Numbered from the stretch's first letter, positions 54,611 through 63,165 are shown. The stretch is 64,000 bases of DNA from Agromyces marinus (GCF_021442325.1 NZ_CP087879.1:2418001-2482000); one strand, 5' to 3'. The notes: generated by a model from the letters alone, not told the origin. Translations and numbers: made by a program.

Positions 54611-55042
54611 TCACGCCTTCGCGGCCCGCTGCGCCTGCTCCTCGCGCCATCCGGCCTCCTTCTGGATCCACTCGTTGTCCTGCGGGAACTCGTCCATCTC
54701 GTTCACGCGGCGAACCTCGAGGAAGGCGCCCGGCCCGAGCGGGCAGCGCTTGGCCCACTCGACGGCTTCCTCCTTCGAGGCGACCTCGATGATCCAGAAG
54801 CCGTTGAACAGTTCCTTGGTCTCGCCGTAGGGGCCGTCGGTCACGAGGGGCTCCTCGTTCGAGTAGTCGACGACGAACCCCTCGCTCGCGTCGGAGAGCC
54901 CCTCGCCGGCGAGCAGCACGCCCGCGTTCATCATCGCCTCGTTGTAGCGCCCCATCGCCTCGATGACCTGCTCGAAGTCGAGCTCCTGATACGCCTCGAC
55001 GCCGCGGTCATCGGCCCGCATGATCAGCATGTACTTCGGCAC
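54611..55042 (-). CDS. DGPF/YCII-domain protein, ECF42 partner
   Basis: 143-residue protein opening PKYMLIMRADDRGVEAYQEL with the central motif VTDGPYGETKELFNGFWII (DGPF motif as DGPY). It has the ferredoxin-like YCII fold. Family knowledge: DGPF genes are the standard neighbours and likely targets of ECF42 sigma factors; a biochemical role is unknown. The start is GTG at 55042, with AGGAG six bases upstream. It is the first gene of the sigma operon. Confidence 0.9.
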   Translation of the reverse strand: MPKYMLIMRADDRGVEAYQELDFEQVIEAMGRYNEAMMNAGVLLAGEGLSDASEGFVVDYSNEEPLVTDGPYGETKELFNGFWIIEVASKEEAVEWAKRCPLGPGAFLEVRRVNEMDEFPQDNEWIQKEAGWREEQAQRAAKA

Positions 55043-55170
55043 GGTCTGCTCCTGTCGTGTGGGGGTCGCGTTTCGACCCTCTCACTCCGGACGTCGAACG
55101 GGAAGGGGGCGGATCGACACGCGACGCACGGTTTCGCTCGACCGGCGGATTGCGACCGCGCCTTCCGTTC

Positions 55171-55191
55171 AGACCAGTCGCCGACTAGTCT
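55171..55191. promoter_or_regulatory. Operator and -10 of the vapBC promoter
   Basis: A 21-bp inverted repeat with halves AGACCAGTCG and CGACTAGTCT around a central C (one mismatch). TAGTCT (55186-55191) inside its right arm is a -10 box six bases before the vapB start. An antitoxin bound here would cover the promoter, the usual VapBC autoregulation. Confidence 0.7.
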
Positions 55192-55197
55192 GAACCC

Positions 55198-55431
55198 ATG
55201 AGCACCGTCGGCGCCTACGAGGCGAAGACCCACCTGCCCGCGCTGCTCGAACGAGTCGAGTCGGGCGAGCAGATCACCATCACGCGCCACGGAACGCCCG
55301 TCGCCCGACTCGTTCCAGCGCACCCCGAGGTGGCATCACCGGCCGACACCATCGCAGCTCTGCTCTCCTCCCGCGTCGGGTCGAGCCTCGGCGCCGACCT
55401 CCGCGCGCTGATCGACGAAGGCCGCGCGTGA
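55198..55431 (+). CDS. Antitoxin, Phd/YefM type (VapB-like)
   Basis: 77 residues. The N-terminal Phd/YefM DNA-binding fold is seen in VGAYEAKTHLPALLERVESG and ITITRHGTPVARLVP; the C-terminal part (SSRVGSSLGADLRALIDEGRA) would wrap the toxin. It neutralises the PIN toxin encoded next and represses the operon through the palindrome at 55171-55191. The start is leaderless. The toxin gene overlaps its stop by 4 bp (GTGA). Confidence 0.92.
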   Translation: MSTVGAYEAKTHLPALLERVESGEQITITRHGTPVARLVPAHPEVASPADTIAALLSSRVGSSLGADLRALIDEGRA

Positions 55432-55838
55432 CGGGCGCGTTCGTGCTCGACGCATCGGTCGCGCTCAGTTGGTGCTTCGAAGACGAGGCCCGACCCGAGT
55501 CCGATGCACTGCTGCACCGTGTTGGCGGGAGCGGCGCGATCGTCCCGGTCATCTGGGAGTTCGAGGTCGCGAACGTCCTCGCCGTGGCCGAACGACGAGG
55601 GCGCCTGAGCGAAGCGGAGGTCACTCGGCGCGCGGCGCTGCTCCGGTCACTCCCGATCCACATCGTGCGCGATCTCGACACCGGTTCGCTCCTGCAGACG
55701 GCGCGCGCACACGCGCTCAGCGCGTACGACGCCGCCTACCTCGTCGTCGCCGAACGCGAGGGGGTGCCCCTCGCCACGCGCGACGCGACGCTGGAAGCGG
55801 CTGCCCGCGCAGCCGGGGTGGTCACCCTTCCCGCCTAG
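55428..55838 (+). CDS. PIN-domain ribonuclease toxin (VapC-like)
   Basis: 136-residue RNase toxin. The acidic metal site is intact: D8 (FVLDASVALSW), E46 (WEFEVANVL), D101 (SAYDAAYLVVA) and D119 (LATRDATL). The start is GTG at 55428 inside the antitoxin stop, so translation is coupled and toxin is not made without antitoxin. The known family cleaves tRNA or rRNA; the target here is unknown. A near-perfect hairpin at 55887-55920 ends the operon. Confidence 0.92.
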   Translation: MTGAFVLDASVALSWCFEDEARPESDALLHRVGGSGAIVPVIWEFEVANVLAVAERRGRLSEAEVTRRAALLRSLPIHIVRDLDTGSLLQTARAHALSAYDAAYLVVAEREGVPLATRDATLEAAARAAGVVTLPA

Positions 55839-55886
55839 CGCGAGTCGGCGCGGCACGCCGCGTCTTCCGCACCGGCCACCCGACGA

Positions 55887-55920
55887 CGGAGGGCGCGGAC
55901 CCCTCGGTCCGCACCCTCCG
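55887..55920. terminator. Hairpin terminator between vapBC and guaA
   Basis: 15-bp arms with one mismatch (55887-55901 with 55906-55920, loop CCTC), between convergent operons. Confidence 0.75.
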
Positions 55921-55945
55921 GCTCAGGTCGCGCGCTCGCGCGACC

Positions 55946-57523
55946 TCACTCCCACTCGATGGTCCCAGGCGGCTTCGACGTGACGTCGAGCACGACGCGG
56001 TTGACCTCGCGCACCTCGTTGGTGATGCGGTTCGAGATCTTCGCGAGCACGTCGTAGGGCAGGCGGGTCCAGTCGGCCGTCATCGCGTCCTCCGATGAGA
56101 CGGGGCGCAGCACGATCGGGTGACCGTAGGTGCGGCCGTCGCCCTGCACGCCCACCGACCGGACGTCGGCCAGCAGCACGACCGGGCACTGCCAGATCTC
56201 GCCGTCGAGGCCCGCCGCGGTGAGTTCGGCGCGCGCGATGGCATCCGCTTCCCGCAGGAGCTCGAGCCGGTCGCGGGTGACCTCGCCGACGATGCGGATG
56301 CCGAGGCCGGGCCCGGGGAACGGCTGGCGCCCCACGATCGCCTCGGGCAGGCCGAGTTCGCGGCCGATCGCGCGGACCTCGTCCTTGAAGAGGGTGCGGA
56401 GCGGCTCGACGAGTTCGAACTGCAGGTCCTCCGGAAGACCGCCCACGTTGTGGTGGCTCTTGATGTTCGCGGTTCCGGTGCCGCCGCCCGACTCGACGAC
56501 GTCGGGGTAGAGCGTGCCCTGCACGAGGAACTGCACCTTCTCGCCCGACGCGGCCGCCTCGGCGACGAGGTCGCGCTCGGCCTGCTCGAAGGCGCGGATG
56601 AACTCGCGCCCGATGATCTTGCGCTTCTCCTCGGGGTCGGTGACGCCCGCGAGCGCGGCGAGGAACGTGTCGGCCGCGTCGATGGTGACCAGGCGTACGC
56701 CGGTCGCGGCGACGTAGTCCTGCTGCACCTGCTCGCGCTCGCCCTTGCGGAGCAGCCCGTGGTCGACGAACACGGCCGTGAGCTGGTCGCCGACGGCCTC
56801 GTGCACGAGCGCGGTCGAGACGGCGGAGTCGACGCCGCCCGAGAGCGCCGAGATGACCCGGGCGCTGCCGACCTGGGCGCGGATGCGCTCGACCTGCTCG
56901 GCGATGACGTTGTCGGGGTTCCAGTCGGCGGGGATGCCCGCGGCCTTGTGCAGGAAGTTCTCGATGACGTCCTGTCCGTACGGCGAGTGCTTGACCTCGG
57001 GGTGCCACTGCACGCCGTAGAAGCCCTGCTCGTCGTTCGCGAACGCGGCGACGGGCGTGGTCGCGGTCGAGGCGAGCACGTCGAAGCCCTCGGGCGCGAC
57101 GGCGACCGAGTCGCCGTGGCTCATCCACACGGTCTGGTGCTCGGGCTGCCCGCCGAGGAGCGCGTTGCCGTCGTCGACGCGCACGGTCGCCGCGGTCGAA
57201 CCGTATTCGCGGTGACCGGTGTGGGCGACCTCGCCGCCGAGCTGCTGCGCCATGACCTGGAAGCCGTAGCAGATGCCGAGCGTCGGCACCCCGAGCTCGA
57301 GGATGCCGGGGTCGAGCGACGGGGCGCCGGGCTCGTACACCGACGACGGCCCGCCCGAGAGCACGATGCCGATCGGGTCCTTCGCGCGGATCTCGTCGGC
57401 CGTGATCGTGTGCGGCACGATCTCGGAGTAGACGGATGCCTCGCGCACGCGTCGTGCGATCAGCTGCGCATACTGCGCGCCGAAGTCCACGACGAGCACG
57501 GGTCGCTGCTGGGTCTCGCTCAC
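55946..57523 (-). CDS. guaA: GMP synthase (glutamine-hydrolysing)
   Basis: 525 residues, amination of XMP to GMP. The N-terminal class I amidotransferase domain has the nucleophile C85 in [10 protein letters not shown] and the His-Glu pair in [11 protein letters not shown]. The ATP pyrophosphatase domain has the P-loop [13 protein letters not shown]. The C-terminal dimerisation domain ends [10 protein letters not shown], the conserved terminus. The start overlaps the stop of the DUF3817 gene by 4 bp, so the pair is an operon. Confidence 0.97.
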   Translation of the reverse strand: MSETQQRPVLVVDFGAQYAQLIARRVREASVYSEIVPHTITADEIRAKDPIGIVLSGGPSSVYEPGAPSLDPGILELGVPTLGICYGFQVMAQQLGGEVAHTGHREYGSTAATVRVDDGNALLGGQPEHQTVWMSHGDSVAVAPEGFDVLASTATTPVAAFANDEQGFYGVQWHPEVKHSPYGQDVIENFLHKAAGIPADWNPDNVIAEQVERIRAQVGSARVISALSGGVDSAVSTALVHEAVGDQLTAVFVDHGLLRKGEREQVQQDYVAATGVRLVTIDAADTFLAALAGVTDPEEKRKIIGREFIRAFEQAERDLVAEAAASGEKVQFLVQGTLYPDVVESGGGTGTANIKSHHNVGGLPEDLQFELVEPLRTLFKDEVRAIGRELGLPEAIVGRQPFPGPGLGIRIVGEVTRDRLELLREADAIARAELTAAGLDGEIWQCPVVLLADVRSVGVQGDGRTYGHPIVLRPVSSEDAMTADWTRLPYDVLAKISNRITNEVREVNRVVLDVTSKPPGTIEWE

Positions 57524-58014
57524 TGGGCGGCCTCCACGGGCTCGGAATCGGATGCGGTGCTCGCGACCTGCGCTGCGGCATCCGCTTCGCGCGTCTCGAG
57601 GTAGGTGCGGACCTCACGGCCGACGCGGGCCTCGAGGAAGAACGACAGGAACGGCACGATGCCGCCCGAGGCGAGGAGCACCAGGCGCGGGAACCGCCAG
57701 CGCATGAGGCTCCAGAGGCGGAAGTTGCTGAACAGGTAGACGACGTAGAACCAGCCGTGCGCGATGAGGATGCCGGTCGAGAGGTTCACGCCGATGCCGG
57801 TGGACTCGAGGCCCTGGGTGGTCTCGATGACCGGTTCGAGCGAGAGCACCCCGCCGGGGCCGAAGGCGTACAGCTCGAGGTGCCAGACGTACTTCAGCAG
57901 CATCTCGGCGCAGAGCAGCAGCAGCATGACGCCGGTGATGACCGAGGCGACCATGTAGAACTTCAGGGCGCCGCGGATGCGCGGGAAATCTGCCGGTTTT
58001 GGCGCGAGGGGCAT
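57520..58014 (-). CDS. DUF3817 membrane protein
   Basis: 164 residues with about three to four hydrophobic helices, typical of DUF3817 ([60 protein letters not shown]). The HGWFYVVYL segment is the most conserved. It is regularly found next to guaA in actinobacteria; the reason is unknown. ATGA overlap with guaA. The start is leaderless, TAGACT seven bases upstream. Confidence 0.88.
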   Translation of the reverse strand: MPLAPKPADFPRIRGALKFYMVASVITGVMLLLLCAEMLLKYVWHLELYAFGPGGVLSLEPVIETTQGLESTGIGVNLSTGILIAHGWFYVVYLFSNFRLWSLMRWRFPRLVLLASGGIVPFLSFFLEARVGREVRTYLETREADAAAQVASTASDSEPVEAAQ

Positions 58015-58021
58015 GGCGTCA

Positions 58022-58027
58022 AGTCTA
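58022..58027 (-). promoter_or_regulatory. -10 box of a leaderless promoter (DUF3817-guaA operon)
   Basis: TAGACT on the minus strand, seven bases before the ATG at 58014. It lies inside the 3' end of the TetR gene. Confidence 0.5.
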
Positions 58028-58675
58028 CGTGGCGTGCGGCTGGGGGAATTCCGGATGCCGCTCGGCGGCAGGCCCGTCGGGGCGGCCGAGTCCGTCGAGC
58101 ATCCGGGCGAGCGTGGTGATCGCGTCGTCGATCGCGCGTTGCGGGTCGTCGGCGCCGGCGCCGGCGATCGCGACCTCGTTGAGCGCGCCCGAGATCATCG
58201 TGGTGACCGTGGGAACGGAGTGCGTGCGGATGACGCCGGCGCCGACGAGTTCGGCCACGCCGTCCTCGAGCAGCAGCGCGCTCGAGTCGAGGTCGCCCTC
58301 GCGCCAGTCGCCCCAGCCGAGTACGGCCGGGCCGTCGACGAGGAGGATCCGGCGGACCTCGGGCGCGAGGCTGGCCTCGAGGAAGGCGCGGCAGCCGGCG
58401 AGGAACGGAGCGGGTGCGGGTTCGCCTCGTTTCTCCGAGCGTGCGACGTCGCGTTCGACGGCCTCGGCGACGGAGGTCTGCGCCCGCTCGACGACCGCGG
58501 CGAAGAGGCCGTGCTTGCTTCCGAAGTGGTGGTAGAGGGCGCCGCGGGTGAGGCCCACCTCGGCGACGAGGTCTTCGAGGGCGACCCCGGCGTACCCGGA
58601 GTCGGCGAAGTTCCGGGTCGCGACGCGCAGGATCTGCTCGCGCGTGCGTTCCCGCTGCTCGGCCTTGGTGGGCAT
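58025..58675 (-). CDS. TetR family transcriptional regulator
   Basis: 216 residues. The N-terminal HTH (about 5-52) reads QRERTREQILRVATRNFADS, then LEDLVAEVGLTRGALYHHFG, the TetR recognition helix. The C-terminal ligand domain has the RILLVDGPAVLGW motif found in many actinobacterial TetR proteins. ATG at 58675 is preceded by GGAGGA three bases away. Two related palindromic sites lie between it and the divergent VOC gene, so it very probably represses both genes. Confidence 0.92.
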   Translation of the reverse strand: MPTKAEQRERTREQILRVATRNFADSGYAGVALEDLVAEVGLTRGALYHHFGSKHGLFAAVVERAQTSVAEAVERDVARSEKRGEPAPAPFLAGCRAFLEASLAPEVRRILLVDGPAVLGWGDWREGDLDSSALLLEDGVAELVGAGVIRTHSVPTVTTMISGALNEVAIAGAGADDPQRAIDDAITTLARMLDGLGRPDGPAAERHPEFPQPHAT

Positions 58676-58691
58676 CCGTCCTCCGACCCTT

Positions 58692-58710
58692 GACATACAC
58701 ACCGTATGTC
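58692..58710. promoter_or_regulatory. TetR operator 1
   Basis: Perfect inverted repeat GACATAC-ACACC-GTATGTC. It overlaps the -35 (TTGACA, 58690-58695) and spacer of a promoter directed at the VOC gene (CATGCT at 58714-58719). Confidence 0.7.
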
Positions 58711-58724
58711 ACTCATGCTCGAGA

Positions 58725-58745
58725 CACATACACACTGTACGTATC
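58725..58745. promoter_or_regulatory. TetR operator 2
   Basis: Shares CATACACAC(T/C)GTA with operator 1 and is an imperfect inverted repeat (ATACAC / GTACGTAT). It covers the expected transcription start of the VOC gene. Confidence 0.5.
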
Positions 58746-58761
58746 CATGGAGGGAACGACC

Positions 58762-59172
58762 ATGCTCACCTCGAGCTACCCCGTCCTGTGCACGGACGAC
58801 GTCACGGCGAGCGCACGCTTCTACGTCGAGCACTTCGGCTTCGAGTCCACCTTCGACTCCGACTGGTACATCAGCCTGAAGCACCCCGCGACCGGGACCG
58901 AACTCGCGCTGCTCGCCGCAGACCACGCCTCCATCCCCTCCGGGAACGGCGTCCCCGCCCGAGGCGTGCTCGTGAACCTCGAGTTCGACGACGTCGACGC
59001 GCTCGCGAGCCGACTCGCCGCCGCAGGCGTGCCCGTGGTCCAGGAACTGCGCAGCGAACCGTTCGGCCAGCGTCACGTGATCGTGCGCGACCCGGGCGGC
59101 GTGCTCGTCGACTGCATCACCGAGATCGAACCCGATCCGGAGTTCCTCGCGGCATTCGGGCGCGCGGACTGA
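58762..59172 (+). CDS. VOC (glyoxalase/bleomycin resistance) family protein
   Basis: 136 residues, single VOC protomer built of two beta-alpha-beta-beta-beta units: SSYPVLCTDDVTASARFYVE then LVNLEFDDVDALASRLAAAG and HVIVRDPGGVLVDCITEI. The E at the end of the second unit is a usual metal ligand. It could detoxify or bind a small molecule. ATG at 58762 has GGAGGGAA five bases upstream. It is divergent from the TetR gene and under its operators, which suggests ligand-induced expression. Confidence 0.88.
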   Translation: MLTSSYPVLCTDDVTASARFYVEHFGFESTFDSDWYISLKHPATGTELALLAADHASIPSGNGVPARGVLVNLEFDDVDALASRLAAAGVPVVQELRSEPFGQRHVIVRDPGGVLVDCITEIEPDPEFLAAFGRAD

Positions 59173-59200
59173 TCCCTCGCGCCCGGTGGGTGGCCGGGCC

Positions 59201-59285
59201 GTCAGTCGCGCGGCACGGTGAGTCGCGAGATCCGGTCAGTCGCGCGACCCGGTCAGTCGCTCGACCCGGTCAGTCGCTCGACCCG
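59201..59285. repeat. Five tandem 17-bp repeats at the 3' end of the SURF1 gene
   Basis: Five consecutive 17-bp units (59201, 59218, 59235, 59252, 59269), consensus GTCAGTCGCKCGACCCG; the last two are identical and the first two diverged. On the minus strand each unit can encode the same Ser-Ser-Asp-stop end; the fifth unit supplies the real SURF1 terminus. Confidence 0.85.
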
Positions 59286-60073
59286 CCGACGGCCACGCCC
59301 TGCTCGGCCGCGGCGAGCTCGGCCTCCTCGCGCTCGCGCTGCACCGCGTCGAGCACGAGGCGGTACCAGAGGAACACCGCGAAGCCGGCGAACAGGACCC
59401 ACTCGACCGCGTAGAAGACGTTCAGCCAGTTGAGTTCGCCCTCCTGCACGGGCGGCGGCGACACGATCGCGTCGAGGCCGGTGACGGGCTCGGCGGCCGT
59501 GACGTACCCGAAGTACACCGGCCGGTCGTCGTAGTCCGACCACACGTTGATGAGGTGCGCGACCGCGACCGTCGTCATCGACTGCGGGTCGGCCCCGTCT
59601 TCCGGGAGCACCGGCGCCTCGGACGGCAGGAACCGCCCCACGATCTCGACTTCGGCGCCCGATGCGGCTGCGGCATCGATCGCATCGAGCGCGGCACGCG
59701 CCGCACCCTCGTCGGCGGCCCAGCCGAACGCCACCGGCAAGCCGCCCGGCGTGCCGTCGGTGACCTCGAGGTGGGCGACCACCCACCAGCCGGCCGCACC
59801 GTCGTTCAGGCGGCCTTCGACCAGCACGGTGTCGCCGGGCACGATCGTGCCGCTGACGGCGACACGCTGCCCGGTCGCGGCCTGCGGCGTCGGGGCATCG
59901 GGCTCCACGAGTCCCGCGAACGGGCGCACCTGCTCGGTGGGCTGCACCTCGACCGTCGCCTGTTCGACCGCTCGCTCGACCTGCCACTGCGCGAGGAACG
60001 CGAATGCCGCGGCGACGCCGAGGGCGGCGAAGAGGGCGAGCACCCATCGCGGGCGCAGCATCATCCGGAGCAT
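59270..60073 (-). CDS. SURF1 family cytochrome oxidase assembly protein
   Basis: 267 residues with an N-terminal helix (WVLALFAALGVAAAFAFLAQ then W-Q), an extracytoplasmic domain and a C-terminal helix (VEWVLFAGFAVFLWYRLV). Canonical SURF1 features are W-Q-V after helix 1, a GTIVPGDTVLVEGR strand and the NWLNVFYAVEW segment before helix 2. It helps assemble haem-copper oxidase. M60073 is preferred; in-frame ATGs at 60064 and 60061 exist. TAGAAT lies ten bases upstream. The stop codon lies in the last unit of a tandem repeat. Confidence 0.88.
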   Translation of the reverse strand: MLRMMLRPRWVLALFAALGVAAAFAFLAQWQVERAVEQATVEVQPTEQVRPFAGLVEPDAPTPQAATGQRVAVSGTIVPGDTVLVEGRLNDGAAGWWVVAHLEVTDGTPGGLPVAFGWAADEGAARAALDAIDAAAASGAEVEIVGRFLPSEAPVLPEDGADPQSMTTVAVAHLINVWSDYDDRPVYFGYVTAAEPVTGLDAIVSPPPVQEGELNWLNVFYAVEWVLFAGFAVFLWYRLVLDAVQREREEAELAAAEQGVAVGGSSD

Positions 60074-60116
60074 GTCGTCCGTGATTCTAGCCGCGCGCGA
60101 TGCGTGGATCCTGCAC

Positions 60117-60146
60117 GCCGGCCGCCGAGGCTCCTCCGGCGCCGGC
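60117..60146 (-). terminator. Possible terminator of glpD
   Basis: GCCGGC-c-GCCG (60117-60127) pairs with CGGC-GCCGGC (60137-60146) with one bulge, starting 18 bases past the glpD stop. Confidence 0.45.
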
Positions 60147-60164
60147 CGGCCGACCGCCGCCCGG

Positions 60165-61895
60165 CTAGTCGACCGCCACGATGTCGGGCGCGGCGAGCCG
60201 CACGCGATCGGCGGACTCGTCGTCGGGCTGCTCCTGCGACGCGCGCTCGGCCTCGACCCGCTGGACGTACCGCTCGACCTCGAGCTCTTCGCGCGCGGCA
60301 TCCCAGCCGAGCACGCCGCCCATGAGCTTCGCGGCGACCGGCGCCGCCGAGACCCCCCGATCCCACGCCTCGATCGAGATGCGCGTGCGGCGCGCCAGCA
60401 CGTCGTCCAGGTGCAGCGCACCCTCGTGCGAGGCCGCGTAGACGACCTCGGCCCCGAGGTAGTCGTCGGCACCGGGCAGGGGTTCGCCCAGCTCGGGGTT
60501 CGCCCGGATCAGGTCGAGCAGCTCATCGGTCATCGTGCCGTAGCGGTTCAGCAGGTGCTCGATGCGCACCTTGTGCACGCCGAAGGCCCGCGCGATCTTC
60601 CCGCGCTTGTTCCACGCGGCCTGGTAGCCCTCGGCGCCCAGCAGCGGGATGTCCTGCGTCGTCGACGCCGGAACCCGTCCGTCCATCGCGTCGGCCGCGG
60701 CGTCGATCGCATCCTTGGCCATCACGCGGTACGTCGTCCACTTGCCGCCGGCGACCACCACGAGGCCCGGCACGGTGTGGGCCACGATGTGCTCGCGCGA
60801 GAGCTTCGACGTCTGGTCGCTCTCGCCCGCGAGCAGGGGCCGGAGCCCGGCGAACACGCCCTCGACGTCTTCCCGCGTGAGCGGGATGTTCAGCACCGCG
60901 TTGACGTGCTCGAGCAGGTAGTCGATGTCGGCCGCGGTCGCCGCGGGGTGCGCCTTGTCGAGGTTCCAGTCGGTGTCGGTCGTGCCGATGAGCCAGTGCC
61001 GGCCCCACGGGATCACGAACAGCACGCTCTTCTCGGTGCGCAGCAGCATGCCCATGTTCGACTGGAACCGGTCGCGCGGCACGACGAGGTGGATGCCCTT
61101 GGACGCGCGCACCTTGAACGTGCCGCGTTCGCCGACCATGCGCTGCGTGTCGTCGGTCCACACGCCGGTGGCGTTCACGACCTGCCTGGCGCGCACCTCG
61201 AAGTGCTCGTCGGTGTGCAGGTCGTGCGCCTTGACGCCCACGACGCGCTGGCCGACCTTGACGAACCCCTCGACCTTGACGCGGCTCGCGACGTGCGCGC
61301 CGTAGAACGACGCGGTGCGGGCGAGGGAGGCCACGTACCGGGCGTCGTCGACCTGCGCGTCGTAGTACGTGAGTCCGCCGACGAGCGCCCCGGGCGAGAT
61401 GGACGGCGCGGCCCTGAGGACCTGCCGCTTCGAGAGGTGCCGGTGGTGCGGAACGCCCGGCGGCCGCCCGCCCGTGTAGCTGAAGAGGTCGTACAGCAGC
61501 ATGCCCGCGCCGATGTAGAAGCGCTCGACCAGGGGCTTCTTCAGCGGGTACAGGAACCGCACCGGCTTGACCAGGTGCGGTGCGATGCGCTGGAGCAGGA
61601 GTCCGCGCTCGATGAGCGCTTCGCGCACGAGGCGGAAGTCGAGCTGCTCGAGGTAGCGGATGCCGCCGTGCACGAGCTTCGACGATCGACTCGAGGTTCC
61701 CGAGGCCCAGTCGCGCGCCTCGAGCAGCCCGGTCGAGAGCCCGCGCGTGACCGCGTCGAGCGCGGCGCCGGTGCCGACGATGCCCCCGCCGACGACGAGG
61801 ACGTCGAGCTCCTTCTCCTTCAGGCGCGCGATCGCCGCCTCGCGTTCACCGGGTCCGAGCTTGGTCGAACGCGTCACCGACTTCAGTCTCGCCAT
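60165..61895 (-). CDS. glpD: Glycerol-3-phosphate dehydrogenase, FAD-dependent
   Basis: 576 residues, oxidising glycerol-3-phosphate to dihydroxyacetone phosphate and passing electrons to quinone at the membrane. The FAD-binding motif LVVGGGIVGTGAALDA lies at about 34-49. SSRSSKLVHGGIRYLE, the conserved substrate/FAD segment, and VVNATGVWTDD are present. The C-terminal DAO_C domain spans about residues 420-550. ATG at 61895 is preceded by GGGGAG. It is a single gene; substrate may come from glycerol or from the GDPD at 51108-52151. Confidence 0.95.
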   Translation of the reverse strand: MARLKSVTRSTKLGPGEREAAIARLKEKELDVLVVGGGIVGTGAALDAVTRGLSTGLLEARDWASGTSSRSSKLVHGGIRYLEQLDFRLVREALIERGLLLQRIAPHLVKPVRFLYPLKKPLVERFYIGAGMLLYDLFSYTGGRPPGVPHHRHLSKRQVLRAAPSISPGALVGGLTYYDAQVDDARYVASLARTASFYGAHVASRVKVEGFVKVGQRVVGVKAHDLHTDEHFEVRARQVVNATGVWTDDTQRMVGERGTFKVRASKGIHLVVPRDRFQSNMGMLLRTEKSVLFVIPWGRHWLIGTTDTDWNLDKAHPAATAADIDYLLEHVNAVLNIPLTREDVEGVFAGLRPLLAGESDQTSKLSREHIVAHTVPGLVVVAGGKWTTYRVMAKDAIDAAADAMDGRVPASTTQDIPLLGAEGYQAAWNKRGKIARAFGVHKVRIEHLLNRYGTMTDELLDLIRANPELGEPLPGADDYLGAEVVYAASHEGALHLDDVLARRTRISIEAWDRGVSAAPVAAKLMGGVLGWDAAREELEVERYVQRVEAERASQEQPDDESADRVRLAAPDIVAVD

Positions 61896-62028
61896 CGTCG
61901 CTCCCCATCCCGGGCGGACCGTGGCTTCCCCGCCCCGTCCTCACCACGCTACCCGCAACCCCCGACGGGTGTCACGGCCGACGGCCGAACGAGCCGGGCC
62001 GGCGGCAACGAACGAGCCGTGCCGACGG

Positions 62029-63159
62029 CTACTGGGTGGCGGCCCGGTACGGCGCGACGACGACCTCGACCCGCTGGAACTCCTTGAGGTCGGAGTACCC
62101 CGTCGTGGCCATCGAGCGGCGCAGCGCGCCCACGAGGTTCGCGGTGCCGTCCGCAGCGGATGCCGGCCCGTACAGGATCTCCTCGAGCGGGGCGACCTGG
62201 CCGACCTGCACGCGCTCGCCGCGGGGCAGCTTCGCGTGGTGCGCCTCGGGCCCCCAGTGCCATCCGCCGCCGGGGGCGTCGGTCGCGCGAGCGAGCGCAG
62301 CGCCGAGCATGACGGCGTCGGCACCGCACGCGACGGCCTTGACGATGTCGCCGGACCGGCCGACGCCGCCGTCGGCGATGACGTGCACGTACCGGCCGCC
62401 GGACTCGTCGAGGTAGTCCCGGCGTGCGCCCGCGACATCCGCCACGGCCGTCGCCATCGGCGCGTGGATGCCGAGCGTGCCCCGCGTGGTCGAGGCGGCA
62501 CCGCCGCCGAAGCCGACGAGCACGCCGGCGGCGCCCGTGCGCATGAGGTGCAGCGCCGCGGTGTAGGTCGACGCGCCGCCGACGATGACGGGCACGTCGA
62601 GTTCGTAGATGAACTTCTTCAGGTTCAGCGGCTCGGCGTTCTTCGAGACGTGCTCGGCCGAGACGGTCGTGCCGCGGATCACGAACAGGTCGACGCCCGC
62701 CGCCACCACGGTCTCGTACAGCTCCTGCGTGCGCTGCGGCGAGAGGGCTCCGGCGACGGTGACGCCGGCCGCGCGCACCTCCGCCAGGCGCGCGGTGACC
62801 AGTTCCGGCTTGATCGGCTCGGAGTACAGCTCCTGCATGCGCGAGGTCGCCTGACCGGCATTGAGGTTGCGGATCTCGGCGAGCATGGGCTCAGGATCTT
62901 CGTACCTCGTCCAGAGGCCCTCGAGGTCGAGCACCCCGATGCCGCCGAGACGGCCCATCATGATGGCCGTGCGCGGCGAGACGACCGAGTCCATCGGTGC
63001 CGCCAGGAACGGGATGTCGAACTGGTACGCGTCGATCGACCAGCCGACCGAGACGTCCTCAGGGTCGCGGGTGCGCCGGCTCGGCACGATGGCGATGTCG
63101 TCGAACGCGTAGACGCGGCGGCCCCGCTTGGAGCGGCCGATCTCGATCTCCTGAGTCAC
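62029..63159 (-). CDS. guaB3: GuaB3-type IMPDH/GMP-reductase-like protein without catalytic cysteine
   Basis: 376-residue TIM barrel of the GuaB3 branch, lacking the CBS domains of true IMP dehydrogenase. Family blocks: FDDIAIVPSRRTRDPEDV, FLAAPMDSVVSPRTAI, VIADGGVGRSGDIVKAVACG. At the loop where IMPDH has GxGSICTTR, this protein reads GFGGGAASTTR, so S223 takes the place of the catalytic cysteine. Some GuaB3 proteins have been reported to act as GMP reductases; the Cys-to-Ser change makes activity here uncertain. The start is GTG at 63159, leaderless with TAGGGT six bases upstream. Confidence 0.88.
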   Translation of the reverse strand: MTQEIEIGRSKRGRRVYAFDDIAIVPSRRTRDPEDVSVGWSIDAYQFDIPFLAAPMDSVVSPRTAIMMGRLGGIGVLDLEGLWTRYEDPEPMLAEIRNLNAGQATSRMQELYSEPIKPELVTARLAEVRAAGVTVAGALSPQRTQELYETVVAAGVDLFVIRGTTVSAEHVSKNAEPLNLKKFIYELDVPVIVGGASTYTAALHLMRTGAAGVLVGFGGGAASTTRGTLGIHAPMATAVADVAGARRDYLDESGGRYVHVIADGGVGRSGDIVKAVACGADAVMLGAALARATDAPGGGWHWGPEAHHAKLPRGERVQVGQVAPLEEILYGPASAADGTANLVGALRRSMATTGYSDLKEFQRVEVVVAPYRAATQ

Positions 63160-63165
63160 CCGTCA

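Noticed and set aside
55043-55197. A defined ECF42 promoter before the DGPF gene
   Set aside because: GTCGA-like words occur, but I could not fit a confident -35/-10 pair with correct spacing.
59201-59285. CRISPR array
   Set aside because: The units are contiguous 17-mers without spacers and no cas gene is present.
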